A DNA stretch of 40,145 nucleotides, taken from a virus. The translations under genes and the position numbers were made by a program. The stretch spans positions 1-40,145 of the IMG/VR virus record IMGVR_UViG_3300042936_000235; one strand, 5' to 3'. Below, piece after piece: positions 1-8,640 of this stretch. The notes under the pieces were generated by a model. It ran no database searches. It had not been told where the DNA came from and saw only the letters and a list, made by a program, of their open reading frames with translations. Each line of letters begins with the position of its first letter. The first letter of the stretch is position 1.

Positions 1-582
1 AAAGAATTAACTGACTTATGGCATCACTTCGGTACGAAGCACATTACTATATCTGTTGATGGCGTAGGCAAAGTGAATGAGTATCAGAGGTATCCATTCA
101 CTTGGCAAAAGGTTGTATCACAGTTAGAAAATATTAAAAACATTACGAACACTGGCAAGTTCTTTGTCGGACTTAGCTTAACTGTAACTAGTATGAACAT
201 ACTAAAGCTAGATGAAGTTATTGAATGGTGGGAAGACCAAGTACTAAGCAATAGCTCGTTTCAAACATCGCTCCCGCATATTCAATGTGTAAACAATCCT
301 TCTAAGTTTGACCCACTGTACATGCCTATGCAGATGAAGCTAGAATGTGAACTCACTATGCAACGCATCGAAGCACTATGCGAACGTAGAGGATTAGGCG
401 ACAAATATGCACCTGCTATCCATAATATTAGAACTAATATTCTACAAAAGGAAGCAAGTGCAGAAGAAAGAAATCGTCATTGGGATGCAATGAAAGTATT
501 TGTCAAAAGACTTGATGCATATCGCAAGAGAAACATTTTTGATTACTTGCCGTTTATGGAAAAATACTGGAACTTAACATGA
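1..582 (+). CDS. Radical SAM family protein, C-terminal part (cut by window edge)
   Basis: The reading frame is open from base 1, so the 5' end lies outside the window; the first in-frame ATG at 73 is internal. About 193 residues are visible. The segment ITISVDGVGKVNEYQRYP, followed by W-Q-K-V and an N-I-K-N-I run, resembles the part after the iron-sulfur cluster in phage 'twitch' radical SAM proteins, where an (S/T)xDG motif precedes a (R/K)YP segment. The CxxxCxxC cluster motif would be upstream and is not seen, so the reaction is unknown. The gene overlaps the next by four bases (ATGA), which suggests translational coupling with the sugar-modification block downstream. The family call is inference from one motif region. 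Confidence 0.6.
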   Translation, partial: KELTDLWHHFGTKHITISVDGVGKVNEYQRYPFTWQKVVSQLENIKNITNTGKFFVGLSLTVTSMNILKLDEVIEWWEDQVLSNSSFQTSLPHIQCVNNPSKFDPLYMPMQMKLECELTMQRIEALCERRGLGDKYAPAIHNIRTNILQKEASAEERNRHWDAMKVFVKRLDAYRKRNIFDYLPFMEKYWNLT

Positions 583-1241
583 AAATAGTTGGATTTGGTG
601 ATAGCTTTATTACTCCTAACGACCTACACTATTCCTATACCAACCTAATTGCTGCACATTTTAATACTACATTTGAACATTATGGTAAAGAAGGTTCAGG
701 AGCATGGAACGCATTCTTTCAATTCAAAAAAACTGATGTAGCAGATGTAGTTTTGTTTGCCTGGTCTTCCTCTGTTAGATTATATCATAGTGAATATACA
801 ACTATATGCCCAGCCGGCGCAACTCTGAATAAGAACAGTAACGATCCAATTTGGAAAGCGGCAGAAATGTATTATGCATATCTATTTGAAGGAGAAAAAG
901 CGATATACGAACACACTGCATTCTATTATTGGTTAGATGATTGGTTAAAAGAAACCTATCCAAATACTAAATTCATACACATGTGGGGTTTTCCTTCAGC
1001 AGCAACGGGCAGCGCAGATTGGGGCAAAACAGAGAACTTTCAATATTATCACCGATGGAAAAACAGTGCTGAGATAAGACCTGCTTTAATTCATCTTAGT
1101 TATCTAGATGAGTGGCCTAAGGACTTGAGTAAGGAAACAAGATGCCATCATATGACTCCTAAGATGCATAGAATTCTTGCTGACACTATCATTGCTGCAA
1201 TTGAAGACTATAAACCCGGCTTACTAAATATCAAGCTATGA
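579..1241 (+). CDS. SGNH/GDSL-hydrolase-like phage protein
   Basis: A 220-residue protein. The N-terminus MKIVGFGDSF carries a block-I-like GDS motif with the candidate nucleophile Ser9. A GSGAWN segment around residue 40 resembles block II/III glycines, and CHHMTPKMH near residue 190 offers the catalytic histidine. These features fit the SGNH esterase/lipase fold, which includes acyl-esterases acting on glycans. The substrate cannot be read. ATGA overlaps couple it to both neighbours, a radical SAM protein and a glycosyltransferase-like protein, so a role in making or trimming a decorated glycan or small molecule is plausible. A second SGNH-like gene lies at 3421. The catalytic assignment is inferred from motif order. 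Confidence 0.6.
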   Translation: MKIVGFGDSFITPNDLHYSYTNLIAAHFNTTFEHYGKEGSGAWNAFFQFKKTDVADVVLFAWSSSVRLYHSEYTTICPAGATLNKNSNDPIWKAAEMYYAYLFEGEKAIYEHTAFYYWLDDWLKETYPNTKFIHMWGFPSAATGSADWGKTENFQYYHRWKNSAEIRPALIHLSYLDEWPKDLSKETRCHHMTPKMHRILADTIIAAIEDYKPGLLNIKL

Positions 1242-2455
1242 CAATTTTAAATAAAGATGCACTATACTACTTAGGAACACCTTGGAATGGCGAACCATTC
1301 AAAGAGATTCGTAATGACGAATTCATGTGGCAATCGTATGAAGACAGTGAAGATTTATTTTATTGCTTTGGGTTTGGTAATTCCGATGCCTTCACTATAT
1401 TTCCACTAGATACACTATTAACAACAGAACAAATTAATCAGATTAGAACAGGAGAAGCGTCACTAGCTATATCTAATAGTCACGAGGCGTTTCATTATAT
1501 TGTTCCTATACTCTATCAAACTCTAGCTATCCAATATGATATCCCACCCGAACATATCATATTGATATCTGAATCTGCTGATATCGCTTCACATATTACG
1601 ATAGTTAGCAGTGAGCTTAATATGGGTGAGTTTAGGTCACGCTGGATACGTAGATTTGAGTATGATATTAAGATTGATCGATTGATTATGGGTTTTGATG
1701 GTCCTCCCTACGTAAACGGGGAACCCGGCATTAAGCTTCCAGAAACAATTACGCTAGAGAGTAAGCACTATGACAAGAAGTTTTTGTGCTTTAATCGCAG
1801 ATGGCGCGGCAATCGCACAGTACTTGTATCGTTGTTACACGCATTAGATTTATTAAAACATGGCCATGTTAGTTTGGGTAAGTCAGGTGACGATAGAGAT
1901 TGGCTTTCCGCATCTAGTCGTGGAAAATACTTTATGGACAATAATCCAAAAGCAATATCATTACTAGATAGCATACAAGAAGAACTGGTTACTTCTTTCC
2001 CTGATTTATATCTAGACAGTGAAGATTTACTTACTAATAAAGCAGTACTAGATGCATCCACTAATTACCTATACAACGAGACTTACTTTAGTGTAGTAAC
2101 AGAAACACTCTTTTTTAGAAAAGAAAGACCGGATGATTATGGAAGATTTCTAAGCGAAAAGACATTCAAGCCCGTAGCAATGAAGCATCCTTTTATTATA
2201 GTATCTACTCCTAACTTCTTAGAGAAGTTCAAAGAGATTGGTTACAAGTCATTTAGTCCTTGGATTAATGAAGACTATGATAAAGAAGACGATGACGCTA
2301 CTAGAATGATGATGATTGTAAGAGAGATCGACCGATTAGTCAATCTATCTGCTGAGGAACTTGAAGAATTCTTAGTAGCAATGCGTGACATTTGTGAGCA
2401 TAACTATCAGTTACTTACGAATAAAGAACTGCACGAATTTTATATGGATTTATAA
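1238..2455 (+). CDS. Glycosyltransferase-like protein, paralogue A
   Basis: A 405-residue protein. It shares several blocks with the 5417 gene: an (L)C(F/L)NRR motif mid-protein, an ETYFS-(V/I)-(V/I)TET-x-FF segment, then SEKTF-x4-MKHPFII-x2-TP-x2-L, a GY(K/R)(S/T)F-x-P motif, and INEDYD with a downstream RM-x2-IV-x-E pattern. The SEKTF...KHPFI block resembles the donor-binding part of fucosyltransferase/GT-B-like enzymes found in phages. I treat this as a resemblance, not a firm family assignment. It lies between SGNH and GDP-sugar genes, so it could transfer a sugar made by the neighbouring epimerase or dehydrogenase. Donor and acceptor are unknown. Confidence 0.5.
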   Translation: MTILNKDALYYLGTPWNGEPFKEIRNDEFMWQSYEDSEDLFYCFGFGNSDAFTIFPLDTLLTTEQINQIRTGEASLAISNSHEAFHYIVPILYQTLAIQYDIPPEHIILISESADIASHITIVSSELNMGEFRSRWIRRFEYDIKIDRLIMGFDGPPYVNGEPGIKLPETITLESKHYDKKFLCFNRRWRGNRTVLVSLLHALDLLKHGHVSLGKSGDDRDWLSASSRGKYFMDNNPKAISLLDSIQEELVTSFPDLYLDSEDLLTNKAVLDASTNYLYNETYFSVVTETLFFRKERPDDYGRFLSEKTFKPVAMKHPFIIVSTPNFLEKFKEIGYKSFSPWINEDYDKEDDDATRMMMIVREIDRLVNLSAEELEEFLVAMRDICEHNYQLLTNKELHEFYMDL

Positions 2456-2456
2456 T

Positions 2457-3428
2457 ATGAAAACTATATTAGTATGCGGCGCAGGCGGCTTTATTGGTAA
2501 TCATTTGGTCGATAGTTTAAAAAGGCAAGGACATTATGTAGTAGGAGCAGATTTAAAAGTTCCGCCGTATTACGAAACTAAGGCTGATAAATTTTACATT
2601 GTCGATTTAAGAGTCCAGAGTGCAGTAGATGATTTGTTCTCTGTTCATAAGTATGATGAGGTATATCAATTAGCTGCTGACATGGGCGGCGCAGGATATC
2701 TTTTCACCGGCGAACATGATGCAGAAATCATGCATAATTCTGTTCAGATTAACTTGAACATTCTAGACAATTGTAAAAGACATAAGACTAACAAGGTATT
2801 CTATAGCTCAAGCGCATGTGTATATCCTGAGTATAATCAACTTAATCCTGACAACCCCATACTAAGCGAAGACAGTACATACCCTGCTGACCCCGACAGT
2901 GAATATGGTTGGGAAAAACTGTTCAGTGAACGACTATATCTGTCATATGCAAAAAATCATAATATGCAAGTTCGTATTGCGAGATTGCATAATGTATTTG
3001 GTCCTATGGGAACCTGGAACACCGGCAAAGAAAAAGCGCCAGCCGCACTGTGTAGAAAAGTGGCACTTGCCGATAACAAAGGTGAAGTAGAGATTTGGGG
3101 CCCGGGCGTACAAACACGAAGCTTCTTATACATTGATGAGTGCATTGACGGCATTCACCGTATCATGAATAGTGACTATGATAAGCCTCTCAACTTAGGT
3201 AGTGAGCGAATGATATCTATTAATGAACTTGCATTACTCATTGCTAGCCTCACTAATAAGAAAATCACTATTAAGAACATAGACGGTCCAGTTGGTGTCA
3301 TGGGTAGACGCAGCGACAATAGACTACTTGAACAAGTTACTGGTTGGAAGCCACACGAAGACTTAGAAGCTGGATTAGTCAACACTTACCATTGGATTAA
3401 TAATCAGATAGGTAAAGGCAATGATTAA
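2457..3428 (+). CDS. GDP-mannose 3,5-epimerase (SDR family)
   Basis: A 323-residue extended short-chain dehydrogenase/reductase. The start chosen is the ATG at 2457, one base after the preceding stop, because the protein then opens directly with the NAD-binding GAGGFIG motif (residues 8-14). The longer frame from 2385 would add residues unrelated to the fold. The sequence follows plant GDP-mannose 3,5-epimerases closely: SSACVYPE with Cys121, YGWEK with Tyr150/Lys154, EKAPAALCRK with Lys193, QTRSFLYIDEC, and a C-terminal GPVGVMGRRSDN. In that family the Cys and Lys carry out epimerisation at C3 and C5 while Tyr/Lys handle transient oxidation, giving GDP-L-galactose or GDP-L-gulose. The gene overlaps the next by eight bases. 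Confidence 0.85.
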   Translation: MKTILVCGAGGFIGNHLVDSLKRQGHYVVGADLKVPPYYETKADKFYIVDLRVQSAVDDLFSVHKYDEVYQLAADMGGAGYLFTGEHDAEIMHNSVQINLNILDNCKRHKTNKVFYSSSACVYPEYNQLNPDNPILSEDSTYPADPDSEYGWEKLFSERLYLSYAKNHNMQVRIARLHNVFGPMGTWNTGKEKAPAALCRKVALADNKGEVEIWGPGVQTRSFLYIDECIDGIHRIMNSDYDKPLNLGSERMISINELALLIASLTNKKITIKNIDGPVGVMGRRSDNRLLEQVTGWKPHEDLEAGLVNTYHWINNQIGKGND

Positions 3429-4212
3429 TGACTTGAGCAAATATAAAAGACTTTTTACAATAGGGTGTAGCTTTACTGAATACTTTTATCCCACATGGGC
3501 AAATATACTGAGTAAGTCAATGCCCAATGCCGAGTTCTTCAATTTAGGACTATGCGGAACTAGCAATCCTTTTATTGCCAACAGGCTAGTAGAAGCTAAT
3601 CTTAAGTTCAAGCTATGTGAGACAGATTTGGTAATCGTAATGTGGACAACTACATGCAGAGAAACGCACTACGCACGAGGTCGCTGGTTCAATCCAGGTA
3701 ACATCTTCACCCAAGGTATGTATAGTAAAGAGTTTGTTGATAAGTTTGCAGACCCTGATGGCTATCTAATGCGTGATCTAGCTACGATTGAAATGGCTAC
3801 CTCATATGCTAACAATCTATCGTGCGACTATATAGGGTTGTTGTCTACGCCGACGGATTTTAAATATAATCACGATGGGTCTCCTTCATATGTTTTAGCT
3901 AATGAGATTATTGACACATACAAAGATTTGCTGTCAACCTTTCCTAAGTCAATGTTTGAGCTTGAAATGAATAATCACTGGGACACAAGCTGCTCATATC
4001 GTAGTGATACGTTTTCGGGAGTACGTGCCGATTATCATCCAAGCCCGACCAGATATTGTAATTATTTAATTAAGTTAGGTCTTCCTATTACACAAGACGC
4101 TATTGACTATGCAGAAGAATGCTCTCAGTTACTAGCTACACTTACCCATCGTAGTGAATTTGCTACTTTGTTCCCACAATGTCATAATTATAAAGCTCCG
4201 GGTGTTTGGTAA
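3421..4212 (+). CDS. SGNH/GDSL-hydrolase-like phage protein
   Basis: A 263-residue protein starting inside the end of the epimerase gene. The N-terminal RLFTIGCSFTEYF has a GCSFT version of block I, with Ser17 as the candidate nucleophile. LCGTSNPF resembles the Gly/Asn blocks II and III, and ADYHPSPTR near residue 203 supplies an Asp-x-His-Pro version of block V. Proteins of this shape are frequent in large marine phages, and their substrates are largely unknown. It differs strongly from the 579 gene outside these blocks, so the two may have been acquired separately. Late promoter sequence for the next gene begins right after its stop. Confidence 0.6.
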   Translation: MINDLSKYKRLFTIGCSFTEYFYPTWANILSKSMPNAEFFNLGLCGTSNPFIANRLVEANLKFKLCETDLVIVMWTTTCRETHYARGRWFNPGNIFTQGMYSKEFVDKFADPDGYLMRDLATIEMATSYANNLSCDYIGLLSTPTDFKYNHDGSPSYVLANEIIDTYKDLLSTFPKSMFELEMNNHWDTSCSYRSDTFSGVRADYHPSPTRYCNYLIKLGLPITQDAIDYAEECSQLLATLTHRSEFATLFPQCHNYKAPGVW

Positions 4213-4235
4213 AAATAACCGCGCATATCTAAACA

Positions 4236-4248
4236 ATTAAATATTGTT
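4236..4248 (+). promoter_or_regulatory. Late promoter box, leaderless arrangement
   Basis: ATTAAATA ends at 4243 (TAAATA at 4238-4243) and is followed by exactly five bases and the ATG at 4249. T4-type late promoters place TATAAATA at about -13 to -6, so transcription should begin at or next to the start codon. No Shine-Dalgarno sequence fits between box and start. Confidence 0.6.
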
Positions 4249-5436
4249 ATGACAAAAGTAGCGATGATCGGTGTCGGCAAGTTAGGACAAGACTGTGCCG
4301 AAGTAATGGCAGAGCAGTATGATGTTGTAGGGTATGACGTAGAATCTCGTAACCCAGCATTTCCTATGATGCCATCAGTACAGGAAGCAGTAACGGATAG
4401 AGATATTATCTTTATTGCTGCTCCCACTCCGCATGACCCAATGTATGGCGGTGAAACACCCACTAGTCATCTACCTAATAAAGACTTTGACTACACAATT
4501 GTTATGGATATCCTAACTGAAGTCAATAAGTACGTAAATCAAAATCAATTAGTAGTATTAATCAGTACAGTACTTCCTGGCACTGTGCGCAGTCAGTTGT
4601 ATCCATGCATTACTAATGCACGATTCATTTATAATCCGTATCTTATTGCAATGGGCACAACTAAGCATGACATGGTTAATCCAGAAATGCTTATTATAGG
4701 AACCGAAGATGGTTCAACTACAGGCGATGCAAAAGAATTAATTGACTTCTATGCTCCATTAATGAACAATTCCCCGAGGGTCGAAGTGGGTACATGGGAC
4801 GAAGCAGAAGCTATTAAGATTTTCTACAATACGTTTATCTCTACTAAAGTTGCAATCGTTAACATGATTCAGGACGTTGCTGAAAAGAACGGCAATATGA
4901 ACGTTGACGTAGTTACTAATGCATTAGCAAACAGCACATATCGTATTACTGGGCCTGCATATATGACTGCGGGTATGGGTGACGGCGGCGCTTGTCACCC
5001 TCGTGATAACATTGCATTACGTTATATGGCAGAAGAACTAGACCTAGGATATGATTTGTTTGATGCTATCATGAGAGCAAGAGAAGTTCAAGCAGAGAAC
5101 ATGGCTAAGACATTACTTAAGTATGGCAAGAACGTAACCATTATTGGCAAAGCATATAAGCCCGGCGTACATTATACAAATGGTAGCTCAAGCATGTTAG
5201 TGGGTTACTATGTTGAACAATATGGTGGCGTTGTTAACTACTATGATGAACACACTGGCGATACTGATCTTGAAGAAGGCTGGACAGAAGTATATCTGAT
5301 TGGCTATTGGGATAAGTATGTTGAGAACTTAACATTCAGTGCTGAGAACATTGCAACTTTTATTGATCCGTGGCGCAAGCTATCAACAGACAAAGTATCG
5401 GGACATGTAATTCATTATGGAAACACTCGTGGATAA
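4249..5436 (+). CDS. UDP-glucose/GDP-mannose dehydrogenase family protein
   Basis: A 395-residue NAD-dependent nucleotide-sugar dehydrogenase. The N-terminal Rossmann motif is GVGKLG (residues 8-13). STVLPGT (106-112) is the usual STV-x-PGT motif of the family. The central domain carries the catalytic-cysteine region as GDGGACHPRD with Cys249 (usually GGxCxPKD; here Arg replaces Lys). The C-terminal domain begins with IIGKAYKPG, a variant of the usual GLAFKPGTDD in which the two acidic residues are lost. The enzyme oxidises C6 of a nucleotide sugar to a uronate in two steps. The substrate (UDP-glucose or a GDP-sugar) cannot be told. It lies next to the GDP-mannose epimerase and two glycosyltransferase-like genes and has its own late promoter box. 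Confidence 0.8.
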   Translation: MTKVAMIGVGKLGQDCAEVMAEQYDVVGYDVESRNPAFPMMPSVQEAVTDRDIIFIAAPTPHDPMYGGETPTSHLPNKDFDYTIVMDILTEVNKYVNQNQLVVLISTVLPGTVRSQLYPCITNARFIYNPYLIAMGTTKHDMVNPEMLIIGTEDGSTTGDAKELIDFYAPLMNNSPRVEVGTWDEAEAIKIFYNTFISTKVAIVNMIQDVAEKNGNMNVDVVTNALANSTYRITGPAYMTAGMGDGGACHPRDNIALRYMAEELDLGYDLFDAIMRAREVQAENMAKTLLKYGKNVTIIGKAYKPGVHYTNGSSSMLVGYYVEQYGGVVNYYDEHTGDTDLEEGWTEVYLIGYWDKYVENLTFSAENIATFIDPWRKLSTDKVSGHVIHYGNTRG

Positions 5437-6556
5437 TATACCATATCATATTGCTAGATTGTGGCCTGAGTTAGTAGAAAACTCTGACTTAGTTCATATA
5501 ATTTACTGCGGGAGAAATATTCCCAATGGGGGATTTTTAGCTATAGATAATGCTACTGTTGCAAATGAAATTGATCAAGTACTGATTCAGGGCAAAACTA
5601 TAATAGTGTTTAACAATGCACATGAAACCTTAGCTAAGGCAGAGATTACAAAGGTGCATGAAATTATAGCATTATCTAATATTAGTAGTAATGATAATGT
5701 TTATTACCTAACCTCAAGTCTTGATGGCATAGTACACTATGAAATGCTATGTGATAAAAATAACTGGCAACCATTGCAGTTGGTGATCATACCAACGTTT
5801 GAATATTTTGCAAAAGATTTATCTAAGGTTAACCACGCTAGCCGTGAATATATTGTTGAAAATAAACCTAAGAAATATTTGTGTTTGAATAGACGCCCGC
5901 ACCTACATCGTGTATCATTGTTGGGTATGCTTTCACACAAAGACCTAGTCAGTGAAGCACATTATTCATACTATGATGATTCTTTTTGCAAGAGTCTTTT
6001 AGCAGATACTTTGATTAATGAAAAGTTCACCAGTGACACTGCTAGTTGCATATTTGAGGGTATAGAAAAAATCGATGCATTTTTGCCCTTGCGTCTTACC
6101 CTAGACCAGGAAGCAAACAACCCAGACGGCGTTACTAACGGTGATGAATATTTGTTTAGCGAAACATATTTTAGTCTCATCACTGAAACTTTCTTTTTCT
6201 CAGGCTCATATTTTAACGAATTAAACACCGTGTTCATGTCAGAAAAAACGTTTAACGCAATATTGATGAAGCATCCTTTTATTATATTAGGAACTCCGCA
6301 TTCACTAGACCATTTAAGACATTTGGGATATAGAACATTTGCCCCGTACATAAATGAAGACTATGATCTTCCCGACAGTGACGAAAATAGAATGCTAAAA
6401 ATTGTCACTGAGGTTGAACGTTTATGCAATATGTCTGACATTGAATGGCTAGACTGGCAGCAGAATGTAAAAGAAATTGTTGACCACAATTATAATATTT
6501 TAGTAGAGCGAAGTTATGGCCCTATTAACAACGTACAACTAGGAAATACTAAATGA
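5417..6556 (+). CDS. Glycosyltransferase-like protein, paralogue B
   Basis: A 379-residue protein that starts 20 bases before the end of the dehydrogenase gene. It is a clear paralogue of the 1238 product: it has KYLCLNRRPHLHR, ETYFSLITETFFF, SEKTFNAILMKHPFIILGTP, GYRTFAPYINEDYD and RMLKIVTEVERL in the same order and spacing. The N-terminal third is much less similar, which suggests that the acceptor side differs while the C-terminal, presumably donor-binding, part is kept. Function is inferred only from this C-terminal block and from neighbouring nucleotide-sugar enzymes. It ends with an ATGA overlap into the radical SAM gene. Confidence 0.5.
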   Translation: METLVDNIPYHIARLWPELVENSDLVHIIYCGRNIPNGGFLAIDNATVANEIDQVLIQGKTIIVFNNAHETLAKAEITKVHEIIALSNISSNDNVYYLTSSLDGIVHYEMLCDKNNWQPLQLVIIPTFEYFAKDLSKVNHASREYIVENKPKKYLCLNRRPHLHRVSLLGMLSHKDLVSEAHYSYYDDSFCKSLLADTLINEKFTSDTASCIFEGIEKIDAFLPLRLTLDQEANNPDGVTNGDEYLFSETYFSLITETFFFSGSYFNELNTVFMSEKTFNAILMKHPFIILGTPHSLDHLRHLGYRTFAPYINEDYDLPDSDENRMLKIVTEVERLCNMSDIEWLDWQQNVKEIVDHNYNILVERSYGPINNVQLGNTK

Positions 6557-8637
6557 GCGAACTTAATATATACGCTAAACCAGCAGAAACAAGACCAATG
6601 GAGCCGGATGCTGACACAAAGCATCTTGCAATGCTTCAGGCTATTGCACCTTATGTTAAAAACAAAGTACAAAAAGGTGTTACTGAAGTAGAGATTACTA
6701 CCTCTACTAAGAATACTAAGTTACTATTGTTATTGCTGCCAGAGTGGGCAACAATGTTTCCGCCCTTTAACATGGCAAGACTTTCTGCGGTAGCAAAAGG
6801 CGCTGGCTATGAAAGTAAATGTATTGACTTAAACGTTAAAGCGTTTAACTACATGAAAGAAAATGATAACTGTGGTCTTGATTATAGTCCATGGGACGGC
6901 GCCCGTGAATGGAAATGGACAGGACACAATTATCATGAAGACCTGCATGAAAGACTCGAACCGCTTTTCACTTCATATATTGAACAGATTGTAGAATATG
7001 CCCCAGACGTTATTGGCTTTACAACGTATTACTGTAACTATGAGCCTACAAGCTGGATGGCAAGTGAACTTAAGAAAGTATTACCTAACTCAGTATTTGT
7101 ATTAGGTGGCAGTGATGCTCACAAAGAACTAAGAGACATTAATCCAGCATTCGATTATATTGTCCGCGGCGAAGGTGAAGGCATCATTCTTAACATTCTA
7201 GATAATGTAGAGAAGGGCATTCGATTTGATGAAATGCAAATTCTGCAACAGCCCGAAGGTGAACGTCTTAACCTAAGCGGCTTCCCAACCCCAGACTATT
7301 CACACTTTGACTTCAATGAATATCAGATTCCAAATGGTGTTAACAGTGAGCTAAGCCGCGGCTGCGTTGCTAAGTGTACATTCTGTGAAGAAACACACTT
7401 TTGGAAGTATCGTCAACGCCAAGCACTTGACATTCTAACTGAGCTACGTTATCTGTACTACGAGAAAGGTACTGATGTAGTATGGTTTATTGACAGTCTT
7501 GTTAACGGTAATCTCAGTGAGTTGATGGGCTTCTGTAAGGGAGTTATCGCTGCTGGCATGAAGATTCACTGGACTGGTTATTGTCGTTGCGATGGTCGTA
7601 TGGACTTAGAGTACTACCAAATGCTTGCCGATAGTGGCTGTGCAATGCTTAACTACGGTATTGAGTCAGGAAGTCAAAAGGTTCTTGATGATATGGACAA
7701 GAAGGTTACTGTTGCTGAGATGGAACAGAACTTTAGAGATGGTGCGGCAACTGGAGTAGGAGCCTTCACTAACTGGATTGTTGGCTTCCCCACTGAACAA
7801 TATCAAGACTTTGCTGATACATTAACGTTCTTATGGCGCAATAGAAACATGAACATTATCAATATTAGTCCGGGCTTCGGCTTCGGTCTTGGTATGAATA
7901 CTGTTGCTGGACAAAACCCTGCACGATTTAACATATTAGATCACAAGTATCTAGATGGTGTTATCACTAAGGACTTTAGATTAAGTAAGTTCCATATTCT
8001 AAATCGTATGAAAAGTTTCTTTATATTCGTGCAGAACTTAATTACTAAGAATCCCATTACTATTCCTCAGCGTCCTAACATTCCAATGTTCCACTATAAG
8101 TTACACTTATTAGACCCCAGTATTCAAAAAGAAATTGAATATGAGCAGTTTGATTATGACATCATTAAGCCAAACATCAGCCCGTTTGCTGATAGTCTAG
8201 TAAATGAAATGTTTGTACTGTTCAGAATGATATGGCGTACTCGTGGCGGCTTCCATATGACTGTTAAGTATGATGAAGAACTTGACATGATGGAGTTCGG
8301 CGGTCGTAACGCAGGACCCTATTGGGCAACACATAAGTTTAATATTGACCACGATGGTAATTGGACCTATAGTGCTACGTTTAAGTTCGTACAGCCACCT
8401 GCTATTGTCGATCCGGGTGACCCCATGCTTCCTCGCAGTCCGTTCTTTGCTCAAGACTATTCAAGAGAGAAAGTAAACGCTGCTAAGAGAGCTAGAAAGT
8501 TAGCGAAGCCAGAAGAATGGGGCGACGAAGGTAGAGACCATGAACAGTTTATGGCACTATTAGCAGAAGAAAGAATGCTTAACGAGACAGTTGACTTCAC
8601 ATTTGATTATGAGTGGTCCGGTTCAGGAAAGTGGTAA
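6553..8637 (+). CDS. B12-binding-domain radical SAM protein
   Basis: A 694-residue enzyme. Residues about 55-220 form a cobalamin-binding-like domain: LLLLLLPEW, FPPFNMARL, PDVIGFTTYY, VFVLGGSDAH and IVRGEGEG are the usual strand and loop motifs. The radical SAM core follows, with the cluster motif RGCVAKCTFC (Cys271, Cys275, Cys278, spacing CxxxCxxC), a GIESGSQ motif and IVGFPTE. The C-terminal ~200 residues are unassigned. Members of this class methylate unactivated carbons or rearrange ring systems; the substrate here is not readable. It lies between a glycosyltransferase-like gene and an aminotransferase-like gene, so tailoring of a sugar or cyclitol is plausible. Class confidence is high; the reaction is unknown. 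Confidence 0.85.
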   Translation: MSELNIYAKPAETRPMEPDADTKHLAMLQAIAPYVKNKVQKGVTEVEITTSTKNTKLLLLLLPEWATMFPPFNMARLSAVAKGAGYESKCIDLNVKAFNYMKENDNCGLDYSPWDGAREWKWTGHNYHEDLHERLEPLFTSYIEQIVEYAPDVIGFTTYYCNYEPTSWMASELKKVLPNSVFVLGGSDAHKELRDINPAFDYIVRGEGEGIILNILDNVEKGIRFDEMQILQQPEGERLNLSGFPTPDYSHFDFNEYQIPNGVNSELSRGCVAKCTFCEETHFWKYRQRQALDILTELRYLYYEKGTDVVWFIDSLVNGNLSELMGFCKGVIAAGMKIHWTGYCRCDGRMDLEYYQMLADSGCAMLNYGIESGSQKVLDDMDKKVTVAEMEQNFRDGAATGVGAFTNWIVGFPTEQYQDFADTLTFLWRNRNMNIINISPGFGFGLGMNTVAGQNPARFNILDHKYLDGVITKDFRLSKFHILNRMKSFFIFVQNLITKNPITIPQRPNIPMFHYKLHLLDPSIQKEIEYEQFDYDIIKPNISPFADSLVNEMFVLFRMIWRTRGGFHMTVKYDEELDMMEFGGRNAGPYWATHKFNIDHDGNWTYSATFKFVQPPAIVDPGDPMLPRSPFFAQDYSREKVNAAKRARKLAKPEEWGDEGRDHEQFMALLAEERMLNETVDFTFDYEWSGSGKW

Positions 8638-8640
8638 TTT

